The notes beneath the pieces were generated by a model. It was not told where the DNA came from. It did not search any database and worked only from the letters and a program-made list of their open reading frames with translations. From Cellulomonas sp. (GTDB lineage: Bacteria; Actinomycetota; Actinomycetes; Actinomycetales; Cellulomonadaceae), in the NCBI RefSeq assembly GCF_017744555.1, contig NZ_JAGIBD010000018.1, forward strand, positions 1 through 64,000: a stretch of 64,000 bases of DNA, read 5' to 3'. Both the position numbers and the translations under genes were made by a program. Below, piece after piece: positions 16,561 to 24,866 of this stretch; within the stretch, counting starts at the first letter, position 1, and each line of letters starts with the position of its first letter.

Positions 16561-17439
16561 GTGCGTCACACGACCGGCCCCGTCCGTCCCCCGTCCCGGG
16601 CGGCGACGGCGGTGGCCGTCGAGCACCAGCTCGTCGCCGCCGAGCCGGGCGGCCCACGGATCGGCGCGTTCTTCGACGTCGACAACACGATCATCCGCGG
16701 CGCGAGCGCGTTCCACCTGGCCGTCGGGCTGTACCGGCGCGGGTTCTTCCGCAAGCGCGACATCCTCGAGTTCGCCGTGCACCAGCTGCGGTACCGGGCG
16801 TTCGGCGAGAACAAGCACCAGATCGACGAGCTGCGCAGCCGGGCGCTCGCGATCATGACCGGCCACTCGGTCGCCGAGGTCACCGCCGTCGCCGAGGACG
16901 TCTACGACGAGGTGCTCTGCCTGCGCATCTACCCCGGCACGCAGGCGCTCCTCGACGCGCACGTCGCCGCGGGCCACGAGGTGTGGCTCGTCACCGCCAC
17001 GCCCGTGGAGATCGGCGACCTGCTCGCCCGCCGGCTCGGCGTCACGGGTGCGCTCGGCACCGTCGCGGAGCACGAGGACGGCTACTACACGGGTCGGCTC
17101 GTGGGCGACATGCTGCACGGCACCGCGAAGGCGGCCGCGGTCCGGACGCTCGCCGAGCGGCACGGCATCGACCTCGCGCAGTCGTACGCGTACGGCGACT
17201 CCACGAACGACGTGGCGATCCTGTCGGAGGTCGGCCACCCGTGCGCGATCAACCCCGACCGCCGGCTGCGGCACCACGCCGCGGAGGTGGGCTGGCCCGT
17301 GCGGGAGTTCCGCGGCGGCCACCGGCGCGCGACCGCGAACCGGCACGCCGTGAACGCCGCCGGTCTCGCGGGGCTCGCGTGGGCGCTCGGGGTCGTCATC
17401 CGCATGGTGCGGCGCTCCGTGCGCAACCGGCTGCGCTGA
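16561..17439 (+). CDS. HAD-IB family phosphatase (SerB-like)
   Basis: 292-residue haloacid dehalogenase-fold hydrolase of subfamily IB, which includes phosphoserine phosphatase and lipid phosphatases. Motif I is FFDVDNTIIRGAS near residue 41, motif II VTATP near 145, and motif III/IV YAYGDSTNDVAILSEVG near 216; the cap domain is the helical segment between them. A basic C-terminus with a hydrophobic stretch (AGLAGLAWALGVVIRMVRR) suggests membrane association. GTG start at 16561, divergent from the glutaredoxin gene. It is like M. tuberculosis SerB1 (Rv0505c); the real substrate is not certain. Confidence 0.88.
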   Translation: MRHTTGPVRPPSRAATAVAVEHQLVAAEPGGPRIGAFFDVDNTIIRGASAFHLAVGLYRRGFFRKRDILEFAVHQLRYRAFGENKHQIDELRSRALAIMTGHSVAEVTAVAEDVYDEVLCLRIYPGTQALLDAHVAAGHEVWLVTATPVEIGDLLARRLGVTGALGTVAEHEDGYYTGRLVGDMLHGTAKAAAVRTLAERHGIDLAQSYAYGDSTNDVAILSEVGHPCAINPDRRLRHHAAEVGWPVREFRGGHRRATANRHAVNAAGLAGLAWALGVVIRMVRRSVRNRLR

Positions 17440-17486
17440 CGCGGGCGGCGGTCCGGTCCCGCGACGGCCGAACGTATGCTGCCCGG

Positions 17487-18032
17487 ATGCCGCTCCGCAC
17501 CCGCCCAGCGACCACCGCCGACGTCGAGCCGCTCGCCGAGCTCGCCGCGATCACCTTCCCCCTGGCCTGCCCGCCGGGCTCGACCGCCGAGGACCAGCAG
17601 CAGTTCGTCAGCGCCGTCCTGTCGGCGGGCCGGTTCACCGAGTACCTCGCCGACCCGACCCGCGCGGTGCTCGTCGCGGTCGACGACGACGGTGCCGACC
17701 CGTCGGCGCTGCTCGGCTACACGATGCTCGTCGACGGCGAGCCGACCGACGACGACGTCCGCGTCGCCCTGACGATCCACCCGACCATCGAGCTGTCGAA
17801 GTGCTACGTGCACCCGGACCACCACGGCGCCGGCGTCGCCCACCGGCTCATGGCGGCGTCGCTGGACGAGGCGCGCGACCGGGGTGCCCACGGGATGTGG
17901 CTGGGCGTGAACCAGCAGAACGCGCGGGCGCAGGCGTTCTACACGCGGTCGGGGTTCGCCGTGGTCGGCACGAAGCACTTCACCGTGGGCAGCCGGGTCG
18001 AGGACGACTTCGTCCTCGAGCGTCCGCTCTGA
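17487..18032 (+). CDS. GNAT-family N-acetyltransferase
   Basis: 181-residue acetyltransferase with the standard GNAT fold. The acetyl-CoA loop is VHPDHHGAGVAHRLM near residue 112, preceded by the strand ELSKCYV; the last motif AQAFYTRSGFAVVGTKHF near 151 is also typical. ATG at 17487 gives the RPATTADVEPLAELA start common in the family. The acceptor substrate cannot be read from sequence. It is 47 bases after the HAD phosphatase and is followed by a perfect palindromic terminator shared with bS22. Confidence 0.88.
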   Translation: MPLRTRPATTADVEPLAELAAITFPLACPPGSTAEDQQQFVSAVLSAGRFTEYLADPTRAVLVAVDDDGADPSALLGYTMLVDGEPTDDDVRVALTIHPTIELSKCYVHPDHHGAGVAHRLMAASLDEARDRGAHGMWLGVNQQNARAQAFYTRSGFAVVGTKHFTVGSRVEDDFVLERPL

Positions 18033-18066
18033 CCGCGGCCGTCCCGGTGGGGGCGGGAAACACGTC

Positions 18067-18088
18067 GGGCCCGGCAGCTGCCGGGCCC
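18067..18088. terminator. Bidirectional terminator between GNAT and bS22 genes
   Basis: A 22-base perfect palindrome starting GGGCCCGGCAG lies 34 bases after the GNAT stop and seven bases after the bS22 stop on the other strand. As RNA it would fold into a near-continuous GC stem in either direction. No U-tract is present. Confidence 0.7.
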
Positions 18089-18095
18089 GATCGGG

Positions 18096-18194
18096 TCACT
18101 TCTTGTTGCGACGCTGGTGGCGCGTCTTGCGAAGCAGCTTGCGGTGCTTCTTCTTGGCCATCCGCTTGCGGCGCTTCTTGATGACGGAGCCCAT
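18096..18194 (-). CDS. bS22, small-subunit ribosomal protein (AURKAIP1/COX24 domain)
   Basis: A 32-residue, extremely basic protein starting [19 protein letters not shown], with about 20 Lys/Arg residues. It matches the AURKAIP1/COX24 family and is almost the same as the mycobacterial ribosomal protein bS22 (formerly an unannotated ORF), which binds 16S rRNA near the decoding region. It is short enough to be missed by gene callers. As in mycobacteria (Rv0500A-Rv0500B) it stands next to a BldC-like helix-turn-helix gene. Highly expressed in known cases, fitting the strong terminator after it. The second-last positions differ from the mycobacterial version, so the C-terminus is variable. Confidence 0.93.
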   Translation of the reverse strand: MGSVIKKRRKRMAKKKHRKLLRKTRHQRRNKK

Positions 18195-18380
18195 GGGTCC
18201 TCACTCGCTTCCGGTGGAGGCCCGGTCACGGGCCCTGCCTTCTGGTGGTCGATCGACGCGGGGGCGCCGAGGGCCAGGAGGCCGGCTGCTCGACGGGTTC
18301 GCCCACGCACGGAGAAAGTCCGAGGCCCCACCTTACGCGATGGCGGGGTGTGACCGCGACGCGCTGCTGGCCGGCGGTGC

Positions 18381-18605
18381 TCAGGACGACCGGCGGTGCT
18401 CCCCGGTGGCGGGCGGCTCGACGGTCATCGACGTGGCGAGGTAGTGGTCGAGCGCGTCCTGCGGGACGCGGAACGAGCGACCGACGCGGACCGCGGGCAG
18501 CTCCCCGGAGTGGACGAGCCGGTACACGGTCATCTTGGACACCCGCATGACGTCGGCGACCTCCACGACCGTGAGGTATCGCGTGCGGCCCGGCTGGTCG
18601 CTCAT
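18381..18605 (-). CDS. BldC-like MerR/excisionase-type DNA-binding protein
   Basis: 74-residue protein whose core, YLTVVEVADVMRVSKMTVYR followed by LVHSGELPAVRVGRSFRVPQ, matches the BldC family of small winged-helix regulators that control development and stress genes in actinobacteria. ATG at 18605. BldC in Streptomyces binds direct repeats cooperatively and activates or represses many genes; M. tuberculosis Rv0500A is the homologue by position and size. The tail SMTVEPPATGEHRRSS is not conserved. An inverted repeat at 18672-18699 lies upstream. Confidence 0.9.
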   Translation of the reverse strand: MSDQPGRTRYLTVVEVADVMRVSKMTVYRLVHSGELPAVRVGRSFRVPQDALDHYLATSMTVEPPATGEHRRSS

Positions 18606-18671
18606 CGCTCGGCTCTTCCGTCCTGTCCGGCTGGCGCGTCGGACTCGCGCACCCGGCAGCGGGTGCCGGAC

Positions 18672-18699
18672 CACACTAGTGGCGCGTGGGACTGGTGTG
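18672..18699. promoter_or_regulatory. Inverted repeat upstream of the bldC-like gene
   Basis: CACACTAGT (18672-18680) and ACTGGTGTG (18691-18699) are inverted copies matching at eight of nine bases, spaced by ten. They are 67-94 bases upstream of the bldC-like ATG and also upstream of nothing else on that strand. This may be a regulator site or part of a leader hairpin. Confidence 0.35.
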
Positions 18700-18762
18700 A
18701 AAGAGGAGACGGGTGGGACGTCCTCCGTCCAGCGCAACGCCCGCAGCGATCCTGCTCCGGCG

Positions 18763-19308
18763 TCAGCCCACGCGGCCCAGTGCGAGCAGCGCGTACATGA
18801 GTGCCGCGACCGTCTCACCGTCCCTGATGGCGCCGGACCGCACGAGCTCCAGGACCTCGGCGACCGGCACGGCGCGGACCGCCGAGATGCCCTCCTCCGC
18901 CTGCGTCACGCCGTCGTCGTCCCCGACGCGTGTGAGCCCCTGGGCGAGGAACACCGTCTCGGGCGCGCGGCAGATGCCGTTGAGCGCGTCCATCGTCCCG
19001 ACGACCCGCCACGACGACGCCTCGTACCCGGTCTCCTCGAGCAGCTCGCGGCGCGCGGCGACCTGCGCGTCCTCACCGTCCGTGCCACCCGCCGGCACCT
19101 CGACGGACTCCCCGACCGTGTGCCGGCGGACCGTCACGAGCAGCACCTCGTCGTCGTCGGTCAGCGCGACCACGAACACCGCCGGGTGCCGGACGGTGAC
19201 GACGCCGTAGACACCGGACCCACCGTCGGGGCGGACCACGGTGTCCTCGACCACCTCGATCCAGGGGTTCTCGTAGACCGTGCGGGACGCGGTGACCGGC
19301 CAGGGCAT
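18763..19308 (-). CDS. NUDIX hydrolase (ADP-ribose pyrophosphatase-like)
   Basis: 181-residue NUDIX protein. The NUDIX box runs from GGTDGEDAQVAARRELLEET into GYEA, near residue 74, with the RE.LEE.G core metal ligands intact. The N-terminal strand VYENPWIEVVEDTVVRPDG resembles ADP-ribose/nucleoside diphosphate sugar pyrophosphatases. ATG at 19308. It probably hydrolyses a nucleoside diphosphate linked to another group; the exact substrate cannot be told. The neighbour upstream on the same strand is the AcuC-like deacetylase, 34 bases away. Confidence 0.9.
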   Translation of the reverse strand: MPWPVTASRTVYENPWIEVVEDTVVRPDGGSGVYGVVTVRHPAVFVVALTDDDEVLLVTVRRHTVGESVEVPAGGTDGEDAQVAARRELLEETGYEASSWRVVGTMDALNGICRAPETVFLAQGLTRVGDDDGVTQAEEGISAVRAVPVAEVLELVRSGAIRDGETVAALMYALLALGRVG

Positions 19309-19342
19309 GCCGCGATCCTGTCACGCAGGCGGACGAGGGCGC

Positions 19343-20548
19343 TCAGTCGTGGTCGGCGTCGAGGCCGAGCGCGGGGAAGACGGCGAGGCGGGTGGCCCGG
19401 ATGGCCCGGTCGACGTCGCTCGACGGGTCGTAGCCCGACGACCACGGGCTGAACGCGGGCTCGCGGCCGTCCGTCATGCGCGCCGGCCCCTGCCGCCCGT
19501 AGCGGTCGCGGAGCAGCTCGCGGTAGGCCTCCGGGACGTCGGTCTCGGGCGGCACCGGCCGGTGCGTGGCGATGCCGATGAGGTGGCTCCACGACCGGGG
19601 CACGACGTCGAGCACCGCGTACCCGCCGCCGCCGAGCGCGATCCACCGGCCTCCCGCGACCTCGTGCGCGAGGTCGTGCAGCATCGCCGCCGCGGCCCGC
19701 TGCCCGTCGACCGACACCCGCAGGTGCGTGAGCGGGTCCATCGTGTGCGCGTCGCAGCCGTGCTGGGTCACGAGCACCTGCGCGTGGAACGCCCGGACGA
19801 CGGCCGGGACCACCGCGTCGAGCGCCCGCAGCCAGCCGGCGTCGCCCGTGCCCGACGGCAGCGGGACGTTCACCGCCGTGCCCTCTGCCCCCGCGCCACC
19901 GGTCTCGCGCGCGTGGCCGGTGCCCGGGAACAGCGCCTGCCCGGTCTCGTGCACCGACACCGTGAGCACGCGCGGGTCGTCCCAGAACACCGCCTGCACG
20001 CCGTCGCCGTGGTGCGCGTCCACGTCGACGTACGCGACGCGCTCGACGCCCGCGGCGAGCAGCGCACGGATCGCCACACCGGCGTCGTTGTAGACGCAGA
20101 ACCCCGACGCCGCGCCCGGCATCGCGTGGTGCAGACCGCCGGCGATGTTCACCGCGTGCTCGGCCCGGCCCTCCCAGACGGCCAGCGCCGAGTCGACCGA
20201 GCCCTGCACCACCCGGGCGGCAGCCTCGTGCATGTCGGGGAACACCGGGTCGTCGCTCGTGCCGAGGCCGCGCGACAGGTCGGTGGTGCCGTGGTCGGCG
20301 GCCCGGTGCACCGCGGCGACGTAGGCGGGCTCGTGGACCGTCTCGATGAGCGCGTCCGGCGCGGGCTGCGACCCGACGAGCTCGACGTCCGGGTGGTCGA
20401 GCAGCCCGAGCTCGCCCGCGAGCCGCATGGTCAGCTCCACCCGTTCGGACGTCATCGGGTGGCCGTGGCCGAAGTCGTAGCCGAGCATCTCGGGCGACCA
20501 CACGACACGCACGGGGGGCCTCGATCCGGCCTCCCCCTGCGACGTCAT
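19343..20548 (-). CDS. AcuC-type histone-deacetylase-superfamily protein
   Basis: 401-residue member of the zinc-dependent deacetylase superfamily (AcuC/HDAC). Active-site features include HGHPMTSERVE near residue 28, GGLHHAMPGAASGFCVYND near 138 with the catalytic His pair, YVDVDAHHGDGVQAVF near 172 with zinc ligands, and the HGCDAHTMDPLTHLR block near 268. It probably removes acetyl groups from acyl-CoA synthetase or other lysines, as for AcuC. The start ATG at 20548 precedes VRVVWSPEMLGYDFG, the normal first strand. It is divergent from trkH, 126 bases apart. Confidence 0.9.
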   Translation of the reverse strand: MTSQGEAGSRPPVRVVWSPEMLGYDFGHGHPMTSERVELTMRLAGELGLLDHPDVELVGSQPAPDALIETVHEPAYVAAVHRAADHGTTDLSRGLGTSDDPVFPDMHEAAARVVQGSVDSALAVWEGRAEHAVNIAGGLHHAMPGAASGFCVYNDAGVAIRALLAAGVERVAYVDVDAHHGDGVQAVFWDDPRVLTVSVHETGQALFPGTGHARETGGAGAEGTAVNVPLPSGTGDAGWLRALDAVVPAVVRAFHAQVLVTQHGCDAHTMDPLTHLRVSVDGQRAAAAMLHDLAHEVAGGRWIALGGGGYAVLDVVPRSWSHLIGIATHRPVPPETDVPEAYRELLRDRYGRQGPARMTDGREPAFSPWSSGYDPSSDVDRAIRATRLAVFPALGLDADHD

Positions 20549-20674
20549 GCGCCCACCGTGGCACCCGACCCGCCGGGCTGTCGATCCGGCACCTGGACGG
20601 CTGTGTCGTCCACCGCGGCAGGTCGTGTCAGAGTTGACCCGTCCGGCGGGGGCCGGCCGGTCGATGGAGGTGTG

Positions 20675-22051
20675 ATGGCGCGGGGAGGCCCAGGCGTCGG
20701 CTGGCATGCCCGCGAGCTGGTCGACCGGCTCGCACGGCAGTCGCCCGCACGGCTCGCCGTCGGCGTCTTCGGCGGCGTCATCGCGATCATCACCGTCCTG
20801 CTGCTCGCCCCGTGGGCGACCGCCGCAGGCACCCCGGCGCCGTTCGTCGACGCGCTGTTCACCGCGACGTCCGCCACGACCGTGACCGGCCTCGTCGTGG
20901 TCCCGACCGGCTCCTACTGGTCGATCTGGGGGCTCGTCGTCATCCTCGTCGCCATCCAGATCGGCGGTCTCGGCGTCATGACGCTGGCATCGCTGCTCGG
21001 CATGGCCGTGTCGCGGCGCATCGGGCTCACGCAGCGTCTGCTCGTGTCGTCCGAGACGAAGACGACGCGGCTCGGCGAGGTCGGCTCGCTCGTGCGGACC
21101 GTCATCGTCACGTCGGTCGTGCTCGAGGTGTCGATCGCGCTCGTGCTGTTCCCGCGGTTCCGGCTCGAGGGCGAGGGCTGGGGGACGTCGGCGTGGCACG
21201 CGGCGTTCTACGCCATCTCCGCCTTCAACAACGCCGGGTTCGTGCCGACCGTCGAGGGCCTCGCGCCGTTCGCGTCGGACTGGTGGGTGCTGCTGCCGAT
21301 CATCGTGGGCGTGTTCGTCGGGTCGCTCGGGTTTCCCGTGATCCTCAACGTCGGCGCGCGCCTGCGGGACGCCCGGCGGTGGAACCTGCACTCCAAGCTC
21401 ACGATCACGACCAGCATCGCGCTCGTGGTCGCGGGCTCGATCCTCGTCGCCGCGTTCGAGTGGACCAACCCGCGCACGTTCCAGCCGCTCGGGCCGAGCG
21501 CGACGGCCCTCGCGTCGCTGTTCGCCGGCGTGATGCCGCGGTCCGGCGGGTTCTCGACGGTCGACATCGGCGCCATGCACGAGAGCACGTGGCTGCTCAT
21601 GGACGCGCTGATGTTCGTCGGCGGCGGGTCCGCGTCGACCGCGGGCGGCATCAAGGTCACGACGCTCGCGGTGATGCTGCTCGCGATCGTCGCCGAGTCG
21701 CGCGGCGACCGCGACGTCGAGGCCTACGGGCGGCGCGTGCCACGCGAGGCGCTGCAGGTCGCGATCGCCGTCTCGCTCATCTCCGCGACGCTCGTGCTCG
21801 TCGCGTCGCTGCTGCTGCTCGCCATGACCGGCGACACGCTCGACCGCATCCTGTTCGAGGTCATCTCCGCGTTCGGCACGTGCGGCCTGTCCACCGGGCT
21901 GACCCCGGAGCTGCCGACCGCGGCGAAGTACGTCCTGTCCGTCCTGATGTTCGTCGGGCGGACCGGCACGATGACGCTTGCGGCCGCCCTGGCGCTGCGC
22001 AACCGTCGTCGCGTCATCCGGTACCCGGAAGAGAGGCCGATCATTGGCTGA
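20675..22051 (+). CDS. TrkH/KtrB-type potassium transporter
   Basis: 458-residue membrane subunit of a Trk/Ktr potassium uptake system. The four pore-loop signatures are visible in order: TSATTVTGLVV near residue 71, ISAFNNAGFVP near 186, MPRSGGFSTVD near 288 and SAFGTCGLSTGL near 397, each with the filter glycine, and about eight transmembrane helices surround them. ATG 20675 has GGAGG at 20666-20670. Its stop lies inside the start of trkA (8-base overlap), so membrane and gating subunits are coupled. The shorter length resembles KtrB rather than E. coli TrkH. Confidence 0.93.
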   Translation: MARGGPGVGWHARELVDRLARQSPARLAVGVFGGVIAIITVLLLAPWATAAGTPAPFVDALFTATSATTVTGLVVVPTGSYWSIWGLVVILVAIQIGGLGVMTLASLLGMAVSRRIGLTQRLLVSSETKTTRLGEVGSLVRTVIVTSVVLEVSIALVLFPRFRLEGEGWGTSAWHAAFYAISAFNNAGFVPTVEGLAPFASDWWVLLPIIVGVFVGSLGFPVILNVGARLRDARRWNLHSKLTITTSIALVVAGSILVAAFEWTNPRTFQPLGPSATALASLFAGVMPRSGGFSTVDIGAMHESTWLLMDALMFVGGGSASTAGGIKVTTLAVMLLAIVAESRGDRDVEAYGRRVPREALQVAIAVSLISATLVLVASLLLLAMTGDTLDRILFEVISAFGTCGLSTGLTPELPTAAKYVLSVLMFVGRTGTMTLAAALALRNRRRVIRYPEERPIIG

Positions 22052-22748
22052 CACCCTGCGGGACGCGAGCGGCACGCACAACGCGCCGCGCACGCCCAAG
22101 AAGGACAACGGCGTGCTCGTGATCGGCCTCGGCCGGTTCGGGTCGTCCATCGCCGCGACGCTCGACCGGCTGGGGCAGGACGTGCTCGCCGTCGAGCGCA
22201 GCCCCGAGCTCGTCGCCCAGTGGGCCGGGCGGGTCGCGCTCGTCGAGGCGGACGCCACGAACCCGGAGGCGCTCGAGCAGCTCGGCGCGCGCGAGTTCCC
22301 CGTCGCCGTGGTCGGCGTCGGCTCGTACCTCGAGGCGTCGGTGCTGATCACCGGCAACCTCGTGGACATCGGGGTGCCGCAGATCTGGGCCAAGGCCATC
22401 AGCTCCGAGCACGCCCGCATCCTGCAGCGGATCGGCGCGCACCACGTGGTGCTGCCCGAGGCCGACGCCGGGTCGCGCGTCGCGCACCTCGTCTCAGGCA
22501 AGCTGCTCGACTACATCGAGGTCGAGGACGGCTTCACGGTCGTGAAGATGCGGCCGCCGAAGGAGATCCAGGGGTTCACGCTCGCGCAGTCGAACATCCG
22601 GCAGCGCTACGGAGTGACCGTCATCGGCGTGAAGAGCCCTGGGGTCGACTTCGTCTACGCGACGCCCGCGACGCGCATCTCGGCGAGCGACCTCATCATC
22701 GTGTCCGGGCACGCCGAGCTGCTGGAGCGGTTCGCGGCGCGACCGTGA
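22044..22748 (+). CDS. TrkA/KtrA-type NAD-binding gating subunit
   Basis: 234-residue cytoplasmic regulatory subunit of the potassium transporter. An RCK_N Rossmann domain starts with VLVIGLGRFGSSIAATLDRL near residue 26 and continues through VEADATNPEALEQLG and VVGVGSYLEASVLI; an RCK_C domain follows from about residue 165 (FTLAQSNIRQRYGVTVIGVK). The TTG at 22044, preceded by GAGAGG at 22031-22036, is the chosen start; it makes an 8-base overlap with trkH. It binds nucleotides and gates potassium flow. The terminator follows immediately. Confidence 0.92.
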   Translation: MADTLRDASGTHNAPRTPKKDNGVLVIGLGRFGSSIAATLDRLGQDVLAVERSPELVAQWAGRVALVEADATNPEALEQLGAREFPVAVVGVGSYLEASVLITGNLVDIGVPQIWAKAISSEHARILQRIGAHHVVLPEADAGSRVAHLVSGKLLDYIEVEDGFTVVKMRPPKEIQGFTLAQSNIRQRYGVTVIGVKSPGVDFVYATPATRISASDLIIVSGHAELLERFAARP

Positions 22749-22781
22749 GCGCGGCCCTGAGCCGTCCGCCCAGGGCCGCGC
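22749..22781. terminator. Terminator between trkA and the sugar ABC operon
   Basis: Perfect 11-bp arms GCGCGGCCCTG (22749-22759) and CAGGGCCGCGC (22771-22781) enclose an 11-base loop. It begins at the base after the trkA stop and lies 31 bases beyond the end of the convergent yjfF-like gene, so it can serve both units. Confidence 0.7.
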
Positions 22782-22812
22782 CGGGTCACCTCGTCGTCAC
22801 GTCGTCGTCACC

Positions 22813-23832
22813 TCATCGACGTCGCAGCACCAGCAGCCGCTGCAGGACGACGAACACCAGCAGCAGGGCGCCGATCACGATCTTGGTCCACCACGAGCTG
22901 AGGGTGCCCTGGAACGTGATGATCGTCTGGATCAGGCCGAGCACCACGACGCCGAGGACCGACCCGAGCACGAAGCCCGAGCCCCCTGTGAGCAGCGTGC
23001 CGCCGATGACGACCGCGGCGATCGCGTCGAGCTCCATGCCGACGCCCGTGAGGGAGTAGCCGGACCGGGAGAAGATCGCGAACAGCAGGCCGCCGAGACC
23101 CGCGCACGTGCCGCTGATGACGTACACGAGGACCTTGGTGCGGGCCACGGGCAGCCCCATGAGCCGCGCCGACTGCTCGCTGCCGCCGATCGCGTACACG
23201 GTCCGCCCGAAGCGCGTGTAGTGCAGCACGACGAACGCGACCGCCACGACGGCCAGCGCGATGACGCCGCTCGGGGTGATGACGAGGCCGTCGTCCGTGC
23301 CCCACCGCGTCTGCGACAGCTTGACGATCGTCGGGTCCGTGATCGGGATGGACTCCGGCGCGACGAGATAGCACAGGCCGCGTGCGAGGAACATCGCGGC
23401 GAGCGTCGCGATGAACGGCTGTATCTCGAACACGTGCACCATCACGCCGACGATCAGCCCGATCAGCGTCCCGACGAGCACGCACACCGGGATGGTGATC
23501 CCGGCCGACCACCCGTGCGTGAACATCCACGCCGAGATGCAGCCCGACAGCGCGACGACTGCGCCGACGGACAGGTCGATGCCGCCCGTGAGGATCACGA
23601 ACGTCATGCCGACCGCGAGGACCACGAGGAACGAGTTGTTGATGAGGATGTTCGCCATCACCCGGCCGGTGAGGAAGTTCTCGTACCGGGAGCCGCCCAC
23701 GGCGAGCATCACGGCGAGCACCACCACGGTGCCGAGCACGGGCTGGTAGCGGGCGTCGAGCCGCCACCGGGGCGTCTTCTGGGCCGTCGCCGTCCCGGCG
23801 GGCCGGGTGGGCGTGAGCTGGTCGGTCGCCAT
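22813..23832 (-). CDS. yjfF: YjfF-type sugar ABC transporter permease
   Basis: 339-residue membrane permease of the ribose/galactofuranose (BPD_transp_2) class. It has about nine hydrophobic helices and the class signature FVILTGGIDLSVGAVVALSG near residue 75, with LDAIAAVVIGGTLLTGGSG near 258 as the second conserved block. The ATG at 23832 shares a base with the stop of the second permease (TGATG). Closest pattern is E. coli YjfF, part of the YtfQRT-YjfF galactofuranose importer; here regulation suggests an arabinose substrate. Confidence 0.92.
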   Translation of the reverse strand: MATDQLTPTRPAGTATAQKTPRWRLDARYQPVLGTVVVLAVMLAVGGSRYENFLTGRVMANILINNSFLVVLAVGMTFVILTGGIDLSVGAVVALSGCISAWMFTHGWSAGITIPVCVLVGTLIGLIVGVMVHVFEIQPFIATLAAMFLARGLCYLVAPESIPITDPTIVKLSQTRWGTDDGLVITPSGVIALAVVAVAFVVLHYTRFGRTVYAIGGSEQSARLMGLPVARTKVLVYVISGTCAGLGGLLFAIFSRSGYSLTGVGMELDAIAAVVIGGTLLTGGSGFVLGSVLGVVVLGLIQTIITFQGTLSSWWTKIVIGALLLVFVVLQRLLVLRRR

Positions 23833-24866
23833 CAGGCCGGCACCTCCACGGGGACGGGCGCCGCCCGACGTCGCCGGCTGCGCATCCTGTGCTGCACCAC
23901 GGGCGACTGCAGGAGGCACACGGCGATCACGACGAGCGCCTTGAACAGGGACACGGCGTTCACGGGGATGCCGAGGATCGTGATGGACAGCGTGAGCGTC
24001 GTGATGACGAGGCTGCCGACGAGCGTGCCGGTCAGCGAGAACTTGCCGCCCGCGAGCGACGTGCCCCCGATGACGACCGCGAGGATCGCGTCCAGCTCGA
24101 TGAACAGGCCCGCGTTGTTGGAGTCGGCCGCCATGATGTCCGAGCTCTTGATGAACCCGGCGATGCACGCGAACGCCGCGCAGATGACGTAGACGGTCCA
24201 GATGATCGTCCGCGCCCGGACGCCCGCGAGGCGGGAGGCCGACGGGTTGATGCCGACCGACTCGATGAGCACGCCGAGCGCGGTGCGGCGGGTCAGCAGG
24301 GCCGTGGCACCGAAGATGAGTGCCGCGATGAGCGCCGCGACGGGTAGGCCCAGCCAGTAGCCGGACGCGATCGTCTTGTACGGCGCGCTCGTCACGGTCG
24401 TGATCTGACCACCGGTGATGAGCATCGCGATGCCGCGGCCCGCCGTCATGAAGATCAGCGTCGCGACGATCGGTTGGATGCCGACCACCGCCACGAGGAA
24501 CCCGTTGAACACGCCGATCCCGAGGGCGACGGCGAGCGCGGTCAGCATGGCGAGCAGGACCGTGCTGAGCGCACCCGGGTCCGGTGACGCCGCGATCTGC
24601 GAGAGCGCCACGGCCCCCGCGATGGCCATGACCGCCCCGACGGACAGGTCGATGCCGCGCGTCGCGATGACGAGCGTCATGCCGAGCGCGACGAGCAGCA
24701 GCACCGACGAGCGGCGCAGGATGTCGACGGGTCCGCCGAACAGGTGGCCGTCGCGGACCGTGACCTCGAGGAACGCGGGCGACTTGAGCGCGCTCGCGAC
24801 GAGCAGCACCACGAGTGCCACGAGCGGCCAGAACAGCCGGTGACGTGCGATCGCACCGAGGTTCAT
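23832..24866 (-). CDS. ytfT: YtfT-type sugar ABC transporter permease
   Basis: 344-residue partner permease. It contains LVIATRGIDLSVGAVMAIAG near residue 64 and LDAILAVVIGGTSLAGGKFS near 256, the two conserved cytoplasmic/transmembrane blocks of this class, and LFWPLVALVVLLVAS at the N-terminus. ATG 24866 overlaps the ATP-binding gene stop by four bases, and its own stop overlaps yjfF. Two different permeases with one double-domain ATPase is the E. coli ytfQRT-yjfF arrangement. Confidence 0.92.
   Translation of the reverse strand: MNLGAIARHRLFWPLVALVVLLVASALKSPAFLEVTVRDGHLFGGPVDILRRSSVLLLVALGMTLVIATRGIDLSVGAVMAIAGAVALSQIAASPDPGALSTVLLAMLTALAVALGIGVFNGFLVAVVGIQPIVATLIFMTAGRGIAMLITGGQITTVTSAPYKTIASGYWLGLPVAALIAALIFGATALLTRRTALGVLIESVGINPSASRLAGVRARTIIWTVYVICAAFACIAGFIKSSDIMAADSNNAGLFIELDAILAVVIGGTSLAGGKFSLTGTLVGSLVITTLTLSITILGIPVNAVSLFKALVVIAVCLLQSPVVQHRMRSRRRRAAPVPVEVPA

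Noticed and set aside
19343-22501. Continuous 1052-codon frame covering the deacetylase and the antisense of trkH/trkA
   Set aside because: Only the C-terminal 401 codons match the AcuC family; trkH and trkA on the other strand have complete motifs.
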